64,000 bases of DNA from contig CBDBON010000001.1 of assembly GCA_965208395.1 (NCBI GenBank), positions 248,001-312,000 of the forward strand. The letters run 5' to 3'. Position 1 is the stretch's first letter, and the number at the start of each line of letters is the position of its first letter. The notes under the pieces are model-generated. The model saw nothing but the letters and a program-made list of their open reading frames with translations. It did not search any database and was not told the origin of the DNA. The stretch comes from CBDBON01 sp965208395 (lineage in GTDB: Bacteria; Chloroflexota; Dehalococcoidia; Lucifugimonadales; CBDBON01). Below are positions 52,518-60,280 of this stretch, piece after piece. The translations under genes were made by a program, and so were the position numbers.

Positions 52518-52958
52518 TTAGTAGCCCCTTATTTCGACCTCGTACCATTCCTCCGCGTAATCCCCAACAAGCTTTTCGGCACAAATCTCAATGACTTGGG
52601 AGTCGTCTGAAATGGCAATTGTGTTACTCGGACAGACTTCAAGGTTCTCAGGCTTAACGAACAGCGGATGAATTTTCGAGCGTTGATCTGCTGCCATGAG
52701 ACCGTCACATATCCCGGTGATAAAATTGTCAAGGTCTCCAACACCTCTTGTGTTTGAGTTGCCGACGTAGATTCGCATCTTGAGGCGAATCTCACGACTG
52801 AAAGGTGACTCACCGCCCAGAGCCTTAAGCGCTTTGCGCCTGAGAGCGATCAGTCGGGGCGCATCAATTTCCTTGCCCCACATCGAATTGGCTCCATCCT
52901 TCTTTGGAGGCAGAATGCCATTCACTCTGAAACTAATGTGTCGCATGCGATCCACCAC
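52518..52958 (-). CDS. RusA-like Holliday-junction endonuclease family protein
   Basis: 146 residues from GTG 52958 with AAAGGA upstream. FRVNGILPPKKDGANSMWGK at the start, NTRGVGDLDNFITGICDGLM and ISDDSQVIEICAEKLVG are the RusA pattern, in which the conserved aspartates (DxDN...D and DDSQV) bind magnesium at the junction. RusA proteins come from phages and mobile elements and resolve Holliday junctions. Base composition is visibly more AT-rich than the neighbours, consistent with transfer. Confidence 0.75.
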   Translation of the reverse strand: MVDRMRHISFRVNGILPPKKDGANSMWGKEIDAPRLIALRRKALKALGGESPFSREIRLKMRIYVGNSNTRGVGDLDNFITGICDGLMAADQRSKIHPLFVKPENLEVCPSNTIAISDDSQVIEICAEKLVGDYAEEWYEVEIRGY

Positions 52959-52979
52959 TGATAGTGATCCTTTCCGTTG

Positions 52980-53248
52980 CTAGTGTGTCTGTCGTATGAG
53001 GATGACCTCGAAGGGGGACTTGGGCTTGCTGCCCTCCTCGATCATCTCCCTAACTGGGGCCGGTCGACGACCCGGCCGCTCTCGGCCTCGTCCACGTACT
53101 CGCGGGCCACGGAGTAGCCGTTGGCCCTCGCGCATTCCTTGAGCGCCCGTAGTTGGGCGGACACGGACAGGTCCACGTCCTGCCGGTCGCTGGATACTCG
53201 TGCATAGAGCGCCGCCGGCGTGAGCGGCTCTAGGTGCTTTTTCTTCAT
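52980..53248 (-). pseudogene. Serine recombinase N-terminal fragment, frameshifted
   Basis: From ATG 53248 (GGAGGG upstream): MKKKHLEPLTPAALYARVSS, DRQDVDLSVSAQLRALKECA, YSVAREYVDEAESGRVVDRP. ARVSSDRQ carries the catalytic-serine motif of resolvase-type recombinases. One base is missing after RPQ (near 53055), giving a stop at 53042; the other frame continues EMIEEGSKPKSPFEVILIRQ and stops at 52980. The rest of the catalytic domain and the DNA-binding part are gone. Confidence 0.82.
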
Positions 53249-53283
53249 GCTGCCCTCCTTCCTGAGGTCCATGCAGTTTTTCC

Positions 53284-53616
53284 TTACTCCCATTGTGGTT
53301 CTCCCACGTCGGAGAAGTTGGTGATGGCTACCTCGCCCTCGGGAAACTCGGCGACGATCTTCAGCTTCCCGCCCACCGCCTCGATGTAGGACCGCAGGCT
53401 GGACACGTACACGTCGGCCCGCTGCTCCAGCTTGGACACCGCGGGCTGGTTCACCTTCAGCAGCTTCGCCATGTCACGCTGGGTCAACTCCCGCGCCCGG
53501 CGAAGCTCGTGCAGCGGCATCTCGGCAAGCAGCTCCCTCTTCATCTCGTCGATTCGCTGACGGCGCTCCGGCGTGAAGTCCCTGGTCAGCTCACTAAACG
53601 GATGTCGTCCACTCAT
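53284..53616 (-). CDS. XRE/HigA-type antitoxin-like regulator
   Basis: 110 residues. Residues about 36-70, LHELRRARELTQRDMAKLLK then VNQPAVSKLEQR, form a helix-turn-helix of the XRE type, followed by a dimerisation tail (SLRSYIEAVGGKLKIVAEFP). Its ATG shares one base with the stop of the toxin-like gene, so the toxin precedes the antitoxin, the HigBA order. The antitoxin would bind the toxin and repress the pair's promoter. Confidence 0.88.
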   Translation of the reverse strand: MSGRHPFSELTRDFTPERRQRIDEMKRELLAEMPLHELRRARELTQRDMAKLLKVNQPAVSKLEQRADVYVSSLRSYIEAVGGKLKIVAEFPEGEVAITNFSDVGEPQWE

Positions 53617-53993
53617 TAGATCAGCCCCTCCTTTCGCAGTTCTTCCAAATGCTCGTCGTAGAGACTGTCGGCCACCGGCACGTACTCCTCGTAGAACCGG
53701 TCGTTGCCCGTCTTGTCTCCGCCGATGAGCAGGATCGACGTTCGCCTGGGGTCGAAGGCGTAGAAGACCCGCAGGGGCCTCCCGCCGCTCTGCACTCGAA
53801 GCTCTCGCATGACTCCGTGGCGTGAGCTCCTGATGTCCGAGGAGAAGGGGTACGGCCGGTTGGGTCCGTACTCCATCAGCAACTCAACCCTGGCGGCCAC
53901 TGCGTCTTGCTGGCCCTCCGAGAGTCCCTGCCACCACTGCCCGAAGTCGTCCGTGTACTCGACCTCCCAAGGCAGGGCTCTATTATATTCCAG
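53616..53993 (-). CDS. HigB/RelE-type toxin-like protein, start codon uncertain
   Basis: Reading from CTG 53993 gives 125 residues: PWEVEYTDDFGQWWQGLSEG, then VAARVELLMEYGPNRPYPFS, SRHGVMRELRVQSGGRPLRV, FYAFDPRRTSILLIGGDKTG and a C-terminal helix. This is the phage-derived Gp49/HigB family, an mRNA interferase that cuts at the ribosome. The first usable start, GTG 53900, would remove the conserved first strand and helix. A TAA precedes CTG 53993, so either CTG initiates or the start has been lost and the toxin is inactive. Confidence 0.75.
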   Translation of the reverse strand: MEYNRALPWEVEYTDDFGQWWQGLSEGQQDAVAARVELLMEYGPNRPYPFSSDIRSSRHGVMRELRVQSGGRPLRVFYAFDPRRTSILLIGGDKTGNDRFYEEYVPVADSLYDEHLEELRKEGLI

Positions 53994-54000
53994 TTACGGA

Positions 54001-54382
54001 ATCATGTGCAATGGGCAATCGAACGCTCCGGCGAGATGGGCACATCCCCCGCAAGGGGGTCCCTTCCAGGCTACTGACGAATCGGAGGGTTTCCACCAAG
54101 CGGGGGGCCTGTACACGAGTTTGAGTTTGGCGGCGAAGCGGCGGAAGGGGCGATTTCGTAGCTGCTGGTGCTGGAGCTCTCGATGCTGGAGGAGCACGGG
54201 CTGACGCTGCCGCCGGAGAAACAGGCTCTCAGGGGCTTCGGGCGCCGGGGGCAATGAGCTCTGAGTGGCGTGCACGAAGAGGAGGAACCACATTGAGTCA
54301 AGTGAAGCCAAATATCGAAGACAAGGAGGCAGCCTACAACCACCGCCCATTGCGCCGTCTTTGCACCAGCACCACCGCGACG
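54001..54382 (+). other. Unrecognised gene scraps left of the poly-C tract
   Basis: A short plus-strand reading frame, ending at 54256, gives LLVLELSMLEEHGLTLPPEK, which resembles a protein C-terminus but has no upstream body. A second begins at TTG 54293 behind GAGGAGG and reads SQVKPNIEDKEAAYNHRPL before running into the poly-C tract. Neither was matched to a family. Confidence 0.35.
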
Positions 54383-54406
54383 CCCCCCCCCCCCCCCCCG
54401 TCGCGA
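54377..54406. repeat. Run of 18 C inside an inverted repeat
   Basis: CGCGACG, then C x18 (54383-54400), then GTCGCGACG. CGCGAC and GTCGCG flank the tract as an inverted repeat. Different gene pieces lie on either side. Such a homopolymer is prone to slippage and is also a common place for assembly error. Confidence 0.8.
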
Positions 54407-54552
54407 CGCCGGACCCGCCGTCCGCGCGTGGCGCTGTGGTCCTGCGCCCCGGCCGTGCCGTGAAGCGCGAGCAGGCAGGCGGCCGCGCAGAGACAGGCGG
54501 CGATCCCCTCGACCGCCTGTCCGCAGAACGTTCTTCTCGTAGTCGGTAACAT
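54401..54552 (-). pseudogene. 5' fragment of a secreted-protein gene
   Basis: From ATG 54552: LPTTRRTFCGQAVEGIAACL then CAAACLLALHGTAGAQDH, a typical signal peptide with a likely cleavage after AGA. About 15 residues later the frame enters the poly-C tract (poly-Gly on this strand) and sequence resembling a protein ends. It starts six bases after the stop of the EF-hand/dockerin piece. Confidence 0.5.
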
Positions 54553-54558
54553 CGGCAC

Positions 54559-54768
54559 CTAGTCGGAGTAGTAGGCGCCGATCACGAGCATCACTTGGCC
54601 GAAGGTCAGGTTGAAGTCGTAGTAGTCGTGGATGGCGGCTAGCGTCTCGGCCAGGTCGATGAGCCCGTCGCCGTTGGCGTCGTACCGGGCCAGCATGGGC
54701 TCGCCGGCCAGCGCCTCGGTCACGGCTCCGGCGACGCCGTCCCCGCCGCCCGGCTCGACGTAGGTCAC
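54559..54768 (-). pseudogene. C-terminal fragment with an EF-hand/dockerin-like calcium motif
   Basis: RYDANGDGLIDLAETLAAIH contains a DxNxDGxID calcium loop, followed by DYYDFNLTFGQVMLVIGAYY and the stop. This pattern ends many secreted proteins of uncultivated Chloroflexota-like bacteria. Upstream of residue 1 the sequence belongs to a kinase gene on the other strand, so only the C-terminus remains. Confidence 0.6.
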
Positions 54769-54857
54769 GATGGCTCGCGCTGGTCGCCGACCTGCTCGAC
54801 GTCGCCCGCCTCGAAACGGGCACGCTGCCCGTCGTCCCCGAGCCGGCGGAGATCGCC

Positions 54858-56078
54858 GTGCTGGTGGACAGGGCGAGGAACGCCTTCAGGAGCGCGGTCG
54901 GAGGGAACCATCTCGACATCGACGTCGAGCCGGGCCTGCCCCTGGTGATGGCGGACAGAGGGCGCATCGCCCAGGTGCTGGGCAACCTGCTCTCCAACGC
55001 GGCCCGGCACTCCCCGGAGTCGTCCGTCATCAGGATGACCGTCGTGCGGCAGGACGTGTACATCGCCTTCTCGGTAATCGACGAGGGACGGGGCATCCCC
55101 GCCGAGAGCCTGCCCCACCTGTTCCGCAAGTTCTCCGGGACGCAGTTCGAGGAACAGGGTGGGGACACCGGCCTGGGTCTGGCCATCTGCAAGGGGATAG
55201 TGGAGGCGCACGGGGGCCGAATCTGGGCCGAGAGCGACGGGCCGGGCCTGGGCGCCCGCTTCACCTTCACGCTGCCGACGGTGGGAGAATCAGGGAGGGG
55301 CGCGGAGGACGGACCCCAGTCCATCGCGGCCCGTCCCAGGGGGCGTGCGCAGAGGGACTCAGGCGAGAGGGTGCGGGTCCTCGCGGTGGACGACGACCCC
55401 AACGACCTCCGGTACGTCCGCGACACCCTCATGGAATCGGGCTACGCGCCGGTGGTGACCGGGGACCCGGAGGAGGCCCTCCGTCTTGTGGAGACCGAGA
55501 GGCCGGACCTCGTACTGCTGGACCTGATGCTCCGCGGAACCGACGGCATCGAGCTGTTGAAAGACATCCTCGACGTGGCGGACGTGCCGGTCATCTTCCT
55601 GTCGGCCTATGGGCGGGAGGAGGTCGTGGCGAGGGCCTTAGAGACGGGGGCGGTCGACTACGTGGTCAAGCCCTTCTCCCCCACGGAGCTCGCGGCGAGG
55701 ATCAAGTCGGCCCTGCGGAGAAGGGTGACCGCCGAGCCGTCCGAACCCTACGTGCTGGGCGACCTGACCATCGACTACGCCCGGCGCAGGGTGACCCTCG
55801 CCGGCAGGCCGGTGCCGTTGACGCCGATGGAGTACGGGATGCTGGCCGAGCTTTCGGCCAACGCCGGGCGGGTGCTGACCCACGCGCACCTGCTGGAACG
55901 GGTCTGGAGGGATAGGGGCGACGGCAACGTGCGGCCCATGCACACCATGGTCAGCAAGCTCCGGCGAAAGCTGGGCGACTCCGCCGCCAACCCCACCTAC
56001 ATCTTCACCGAGTCCCGCGTGGGTTTCCTTATGCCCAAGGGGGAGAGGGAGGGTGGGGAACCGCCAGCGATCCCGTAA
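54858..56078 (+). CDS. Histidine-kinase ATPase + receiver + OmpR-type DNA-binding hybrid, N-terminally truncated
   Basis: 406 residues from GTG 54858. HATPase_c at about 20-140 (NLLSNAARHSPES, FSVIDEGRGIPAESLPHLFR, GLGLAICKGIVEAHGG), receiver at about 170-285 (VLAVDDDPNDLRYVRDTLME, LVLLDLML with phospho-Asp, VIFLSAYG, VDYVVKPF), then a winged-helix at about 300-395 (LTPMEYGMLAELSANAGRVL, VWRDRGDGNVRPMHTMVSKL). In frame upstream, DLLDVARLETGTLPVVPEPA belongs to the kinase but is cut off near 54770, where foreign sequence starts. The phospho-acceptor His domain and any sensor are missing, so this is probably a broken gene that might still make a DNA-binding protein. Confidence 0.85.
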   Translation: MLVDRARNAFRSAVGGNHLDIDVEPGLPLVMADRGRIAQVLGNLLSNAARHSPESSVIRMTVVRQDVYIAFSVIDEGRGIPAESLPHLFRKFSGTQFEEQGGDTGLGLAICKGIVEAHGGRIWAESDGPGLGARFTFTLPTVGESGRGAEDGPQSIAARPRGRAQRDSGERVRVLAVDDDPNDLRYVRDTLMESGYAPVVTGDPEEALRLVETERPDLVLLDLMLRGTDGIELLKDILDVADVPVIFLSAYGREEVVARALETGAVDYVVKPFSPTELAARIKSALRRRVTAEPSEPYVLGDLTIDYARRRVTLAGRPVPLTPMEYGMLAELSANAGRVLTHAHLLERVWRDRGDGNVRPMHTMVSKLRRKLGDSAANPTYIFTESRVGFLMPKGEREGGEPPAIP

Positions 56079-56217
56079 GGGCGGGGCGCGGATACTTGCC
56101 GTTTGGTGAGGAACCCTGCTGATGTCCTTCAGCGTGAGTCGCCAGTTGTCGAAGATGCGCAATCAGTAGCGCCAAAGCGGGGTCTCATCCGGAGCACCTC
56201 ATTTCAGGTCCTCCGGG

Positions 56218-56664
56218 TCATCCGGATTGGATGTCGAGCTCGATCACCTCTCCAGGGTTGACCTTGAACCACCGTTCCGCCAGGGCCGTTGGCTGGCTGT
56301 CCTCCCCATCGGGCCGCTGCACCACCCGCACGCCCAGGGCCTCCAGCATGGCGTCTATCCGTGCTACGGAATCGGCAACCACTCCAGAAGCGTGAGAAGC
56401 GTTGGAGAGGTTCATCCGAAGCTCCAGCAGATCGTTGGCGAAGGAGAGGGCCATCTCGACGCCTGAGAGGTTCAGCCTCAATCCATCCACCAGATGCTTG
56501 ATCAACCTCAAACGGGCCACGTCCTCGTCGGAGTAGGTGCGAAGGGTCCCCATCCGCAGCGGCTCTATGAAACCGGCCCGCTCGTACTTGCGCAGCGTTT
56601 GGGGGTGCATGTCCAGGGTCTCGGCAACCATGCTGATCAGGTAGATGCCCTGGTTCTGTCTCAT
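56218..56664 (-). CDS. MerR-family regulator, HspR-like
   Basis: 148 residues. YLISMVAETLDMHPQTLRKY then ERAGFIEPLRMGTLRTYSDE is the MerR winged helix in its HspR form (MHPQTLRxYERxG), and DVARLRLIKHLVDGLRLNLS completes the domain; the C-terminal 80 residues probably dimerise. HspR represses chaperone genes by binding CTTGAGT-N7-ACTCAAG-like sites. It is divergent from hsp20 with CTTG...CAAG dyads between them, so it most likely controls that gene and itself. Confidence 0.9.
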   Translation of the reverse strand: MRQNQGIYLISMVAETLDMHPQTLRKYERAGFIEPLRMGTLRTYSDEDVARLRLIKHLVDGLRLNLSGVEMALSFANDLLELRMNLSNASHASGVVADSVARIDAMLEALGVRVVQRPDGEDSQPTALAERWFKVNPGEVIELDIQSG

Positions 56665-56697
56665 TCAGCCTCGTCCTCCCGATTCAGATGCCGCAAA

Positions 56698-56760
56698 TGA
56701 TATAGCGCTTGGCAGCCAAGTGTCAAGGAGATAGTATTGTCTTGATACAAGCTATATCAG
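56698..56760. promoter_or_regulatory. Nested inverted repeats in the HspR-Hsp20 divergent region
   Basis: TGATATAGC (56699-56707) and GCTATATCA (about 56751-56759) are perfect inverted arms. Inside lie CTTGGCAGCCAAG (perfect 5-base arms, about 56709-56721) and CTTGATACAAG (about 56742-56752, 4-base arms). The CTTG...CAAG dyads resemble the HAIR elements bound by HspR. Confidence 0.6.
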
Positions 56761-56954
56761 CTACTATACTCGTAGCGTAGCCTCCGCGAGCAGGTGATGG
56801 CATTGGCAGAAGCAGCGATTCTGGAGCGGCAGCCACGGCCAGAGGTGGTGCGGCCGGGGATCCACGCCAGGCTCATAAGAGGGGATTAACGCCATCCCGG
56901 CGGAGGCGAAGCGGTCACATGCGGATAGCAGATCAAGAGGAGGAGGGAAGGGTC

Positions 56955-57425
56955 ATGATGCAGCGATGGGACCCGTTCAGAGACCTACGGCAGATGCAGG
57001 ACACCATGGACCGTCTCTGGAGGGGGATCGGCAGCAGCCCCGGCGGTCCATCCGACAGCCCGGAGATCGAGGCATGGGCCGTGCCCCTAGACGTGATTCG
57101 AAAGGGAGAAGACACGGTGATTCGCGCCTCCATGCCCGGGGTATCGGCCGATGACATCCAGGTATCCATCGAAGACCATGTGCTGACCATCAGGGGGCAG
57201 ACCGCTGCACAGCATCAGGATGAGGATGCGGACTACATGATGCGTGAGCGCCGGACAGGTTCGTTCTACCGGGCGCTGCGGCTGCCCGACTCGGTGGACC
57301 CGGACAAGGTGCAGCCCCACTACGAGCAAGGCATCCTCACGATCATCGTCCCGAAAGCTGAGGCCAAGAAGGCCAGGCAACTACAGGTGCAGACGGGAGG
57401 GCCACCGGCCATCGAGAGCAGCTAG
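56955..57425 (+). CDS. Small heat-shock protein Hsp20 (alpha-crystallin family)
   Basis: 156 residues from ATG 56955, with GGAGGGAAGG before it. RWDPFRDLRQMQDTMDRLWR is the usual bacterial Hsp20 N-terminus. The alpha-crystallin domain runs about 40-140 (PLDVIRKGEDTVIRASMPGV, DDIQVSIEDHVLTIRGQT, RTGSFYRALRLPDSVD, YEQGILTIIVPKAEAKKA). It is an ATP-independent holdase. Probably heat-inducible through the adjacent HspR-like gene. Confidence 0.95.
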   Translation: MMQRWDPFRDLRQMQDTMDRLWRGIGSSPGGPSDSPEIEAWAVPLDVIRKGEDTVIRASMPGVSADDIQVSIEDHVLTIRGQTAAQHQDEDADYMMRERRTGSFYRALRLPDSVDPDKVQPHYEQGILTIIVPKAEAKKARQLQVQTGGPPAIESS

Positions 57426-57466
57426 GCTCAACAAGCCCCACAGGGATGGCTCGGGTCTAGGTGACT

Positions 57467-57484
57467 GCCGAGTAGTAGCTCGGC
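57467..57484 (+). terminator. Hairpin downstream of hsp20
   Basis: GCCGAG-TAGTAG-CTCGGC, perfect 6-base arms, 42 bases after the hsp20 stop. No T-run. Weak candidate terminator. Confidence 0.3.
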
Positions 57485-57656
57485 GCCCAGCTTACCCAAT
57501 GGGAGCCCGTGGCTGAAGTGCCGCGAGAACGCCACCTACGCCTGGACACCAGTGCATCACCCCAAGAAACCATGAGGCTCCTCCTCCAATGGCTTTCATC
57601 CCAAGAGTTGAACAGACAGGCTCGTTGAACTCTAACGCCGACATACGGAGGTGCTT

Positions 57657-58226
57657 ATGAAATTGACATCCCCCAAGTGTTTTGCAGGTCTATTCTCGCC
57701 CCATAGAAGGGAAAGGAGTAACTTGGCTGTCATCACAGGACATGGCGTAGAACGAGGTGCGGCAGCGGACCGGGGCGCCAAGTCGACCCTGTCCCTCTCA
57801 GCCTTCACGTTCGTCTTGCTCATGCTCCTGCCGATGGCTGCACTAGTGGCCTGCGGCTCGGGCGACGACGGGCCGGAATCGGCCCAACCGACCGGGACTG
57901 TCAAGACCTTGGACCTCCAGCCAACGGCCACACCCTCCCTACCCCCAGACGCCGTAGCGGTCCTCAATAAGGACCTGGGGGGAAGCGGAGAGTACAGGTT
58001 CGACCCCTCTGCGTTCAGGTTTCAGGTCGGCCAGGAGGTGACCTTCGCTCTGATCTCCGAGACGGAGTTCCACACCTTCACCGTCGATGATCTCGATATC
58101 GATGTCTCGATGGATGCCGGAGAGACCGTCCTGTTCACGTTTACCTTCGACACGCCCGGCACCTACGAGTTGATCTGCATTCCGCATCAAAGTCTAGGTA
58201 TGGTCGGCGAGATAGTCGTCGAGTAG
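57657..58226 (+). CDS. Cupredoxin-domain lipoprotein
   Basis: 189 residues from ATG 57657 with GGAGG upstream. A long N-terminal stretch precedes a hydrophobic segment ending in the lipobox LVAC (Cys about 66). A Pro/Thr linker follows, and then a plastocyanin-like domain: FRFQVGQEVTFALISETEFH, FDTPGTYELICIPHQSLGMV. Copper ligands would be His of EFHTF, Cys and His of CIPH, and the Met in LGM. It lies 77 bases upstream of NirK, so it is a natural electron donor for it. The 45-residue leader before the signal segment is unusual; an internal start such as TTG 57723 is possible. Confidence 0.85.
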   Translation: MKLTSPKCFAGLFSPHRRERSNLAVITGHGVERGAAADRGAKSTLSLSAFTFVLLMLLPMAALVACGSGDDGPESAQPTGTVKTLDLQPTATPSLPPDAVAVLNKDLGGSGEYRFDPSAFRFQVGQEVTFALISETEFHTFTVDDLDIDVSMDAGETVLFTFTFDTPGTYELICIPHQSLGMVGEIVVE

Positions 58227-58303
58227 GGGCCACTCGGCGGCCTCACGCGCGGACCGGCGCCAGCCGGCATGAAGCAGCCCGAACCGACAATAGGAGGAAC
58301 GTA

Positions 58304-59431
58304 ATGGTGAGGAGATGGATGAGAACGCCCTTGGTCGTCCTGGCAATCATCGTAGGTCTGAGCGCCATGGCGGCCTGCGAAAGTCAGCCCGAAACATGGT
58401 CTCCGCACGGGGAGTGGGACCCCGAGGACATTTCCGGCTTGGAGAGAGTCACCCAGGAACTGGTCCCGCCTCCGGGGTTGCCTCGGCACGAGCAGGTGGC
58501 CACCGGAGACCCCAGGGTGGTGCAGGTCAGGATGGAGGTCGAAGAGAGGGAGATCGAGATCGCACCGGGAGTCTTCACCTGGGCCTTTACCTTCAACGGC
58601 TCGGTTCCGGGTCCCGCCATAGTGGTGCATGAGGGAGACTACGTTGAGCTGACCCTGGTCAACCCGGCCACCAACCAGCTTCCCCACAACATCGACTTCC
58701 ACGCCGCCGTGGGGGCGCTCGGCGGCGGTGCATTGACGTTGGTGTCGCCGGGCCAGGAGGTCGTCTTGCGGTTCCGTGCGGTCAAGCCTGGAGTGTTCGT
58801 CTATCACTGCGCGCCCGGAGGGGCGATGGTGCCCTGGCACGTGGTCCACGGCATGAACGGGGCCATTGTGGTGCTGCCCAGGGACGGCCTCCGCGACCAA
58901 GCCGGAAACCCCCTGCGTTACGACCGGGCCTACTACATCGGAGAGCAGGACTACTACATTCCCAGGGACGAGGAGGGAAACTTCGAACGCTACGAATCGC
59001 CCGCGTTGTCCCTCGCTGACGACGTGGAAGCCATGAAGGGCCTAGTCCCCACGCACATCGTGTTCAACGGCGAGAAGGGGGCTCTGCAAGGCGCCAACAG
59101 CCTGAAGGCCCGCGTGGGTGAGAACGTGCTGATAGTCCACTCTCAGGCCAACCGGCAGTCCTACCCCCACCTGATCGGCGGCCATGGGGACTACGTATGG
59201 GAGAGAGGAGGGTTCAACAACCCACCCAAGCTCGACCTGGAGACCTGGGAGATAGCGGCCGGCTCGGCGGCAGCCTCCATCCATACCATCCGGCAGCCGG
59301 GCACCTACGTCTACCTGTCCCACAACCTGATCGAGGCGTTCATTTTCGACGCCAAGGCGATACTGGAGGCGGAGGGAGATTGGAACGACGACTTGATGGA
59401 GCAGCTCCGGCCCCCGGAGGCCGTCCAGTAG
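58304..59431 (+). CDS. nirK: Copper-containing nitrite reductase (NirK), lipoprotein form
   Basis: 375 residues. Two cupredoxin domains. Signal peptide with lipobox AMAAC (Cys25). Type 1 copper: His128 (LPHN), Cys169 and His179 (YHCAPGGAMVPWHVVHGM), Met184. Type 2 copper: His133 (IDFH), His168, His340 (YLSHNLIEAF). Catalytic Asp131 and His251 (PTHIVFNG) are present. It reduces nitrite to nitric oxide outside the membrane. The CAPGGAMVPWH loop is one residue longer than in Alcaligenes NirK. No nor or nos genes are in the window. Confidence 0.93.
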   Translation: MVRRWMRTPLVVLAIIVGLSAMAACESQPETWSPHGEWDPEDISGLERVTQELVPPPGLPRHEQVATGDPRVVQVRMEVEEREIEIAPGVFTWAFTFNGSVPGPAIVVHEGDYVELTLVNPATNQLPHNIDFHAAVGALGGGALTLVSPGQEVVLRFRAVKPGVFVYHCAPGGAMVPWHVVHGMNGAIVVLPRDGLRDQAGNPLRYDRAYYIGEQDYYIPRDEEGNFERYESPALSLADDVEAMKGLVPTHIVFNGEKGALQGANSLKARVGENVLIVHSQANRQSYPHLIGGHGDYVWERGGFNNPPKLDLETWEIAAGSAAASIHTIRQPGTYVYLSHNLIEAFIFDAKAILEAEGDWNDDLMEQLRPPEAVQ

Positions 59432-59715
59432 TACGGCAGTGACAGGCGAGAGATAGGCGACTACCCTGCTCAGAGCGGGCCGGGGCCGTCACATCTGTTC
59501 TGCTGCTCCTCTACCTGGTGAAGGCCGTCGACGATCTGCACACTGTCGAAATAAGGGCAACAAGAGAGGCCCGCATGCATCGCCCGGTGAGGAGTGCTTC
59601 GCCGACAACGCGAAGAGGGCAACCTACATGCCGAAGCCGACTAACTCATAAGAGTGAGCTCCAGGGTCATCGCGATCGACAGACAGCACAGCAACGGCCA
59701 TGGCTGCACGTGTCA

Positions 59716-60054
59716 TCAAGGCTGAGGGTGCCGCGGCTCGTATAGCATGACCTGGAGCCCGCCAGGCAGCTCGAATGTCGTGGCCAGCCCGAAGCCTTGG
59801 TCCGTGACCGGTGAGTTGAAGCTGACACCCTTCTTCTGAAGGTCCGCCCTGGTCGCCTCTATGTCGTCGCACCAGAAGGATATGTCGTGGTGCGCGTCGT
59901 CGCCGGGGTGAAAGGCGAACTCTGCCTCGGCCACGCCGAAAATCAGCCAACCATCCCCGGCGTCAACGTGGGGCAGCCCCAGCTTTTCCTTGATGAAGCT
60001 CCGCGCCTCCTCCGCCTTCGGCGTGAAGAATATCCCGTGCATACCCTTTATCAT
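59716..60054 (-). CDS. VOC-superfamily (glyoxalase/bleomycin-resistance fold) protein
   Basis: 112 residues, one vicinal-oxygen-chelate domain of two beta-alpha-beta-beta-beta units. GIFFTPKAEEARSFIKEKLG, GDDAHHDISFWCDDIEATRA and GFGLATTFELPGGLQVMLYE fit. His of HHDI and Glu of LYEPR are plausible metal ligands. Reaction unknown. ATG 60054; MHGIFF, four residues on, is a possible alternative. Confidence 0.88.
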   Translation of the reverse strand: MIKGMHGIFFTPKAEEARSFIKEKLGLPHVDAGDGWLIFGVAEAEFAFHPGDDAHHDISFWCDDIEATRADLQKKGVSFNSPVTDQGFGLATTFELPGGLQVMLYEPRHPQP

Positions 60055-60280
60055 TCAATGCACCTCCATTAGCAGTCCAGCAGATGCCATCTCGGCGAGG
60101 CATGACCCACCACAGTTGCAACTCATGGTCACGACTCTTGGCGCCCCCGTTTCGAGGGCATTCTTCTACCCGCTCATTGTAGAATTCTCGACGGTTTCCG
60201 ACAACAAGAAGGGATGGGGGGAGCGGACTCCGCTGAAATCGCCCTGAATGGCGGAGTTCGCAAATCGGTAACGTCATGGT

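Noticed and set aside
54071..55432. 453-codon minus-strand open frame through the kinase hybrid and poly-C tract
   Set aside because: Opposite the well-supported kinase-receiver gene, no domain, Ser/Arg/Pro-rich translation.
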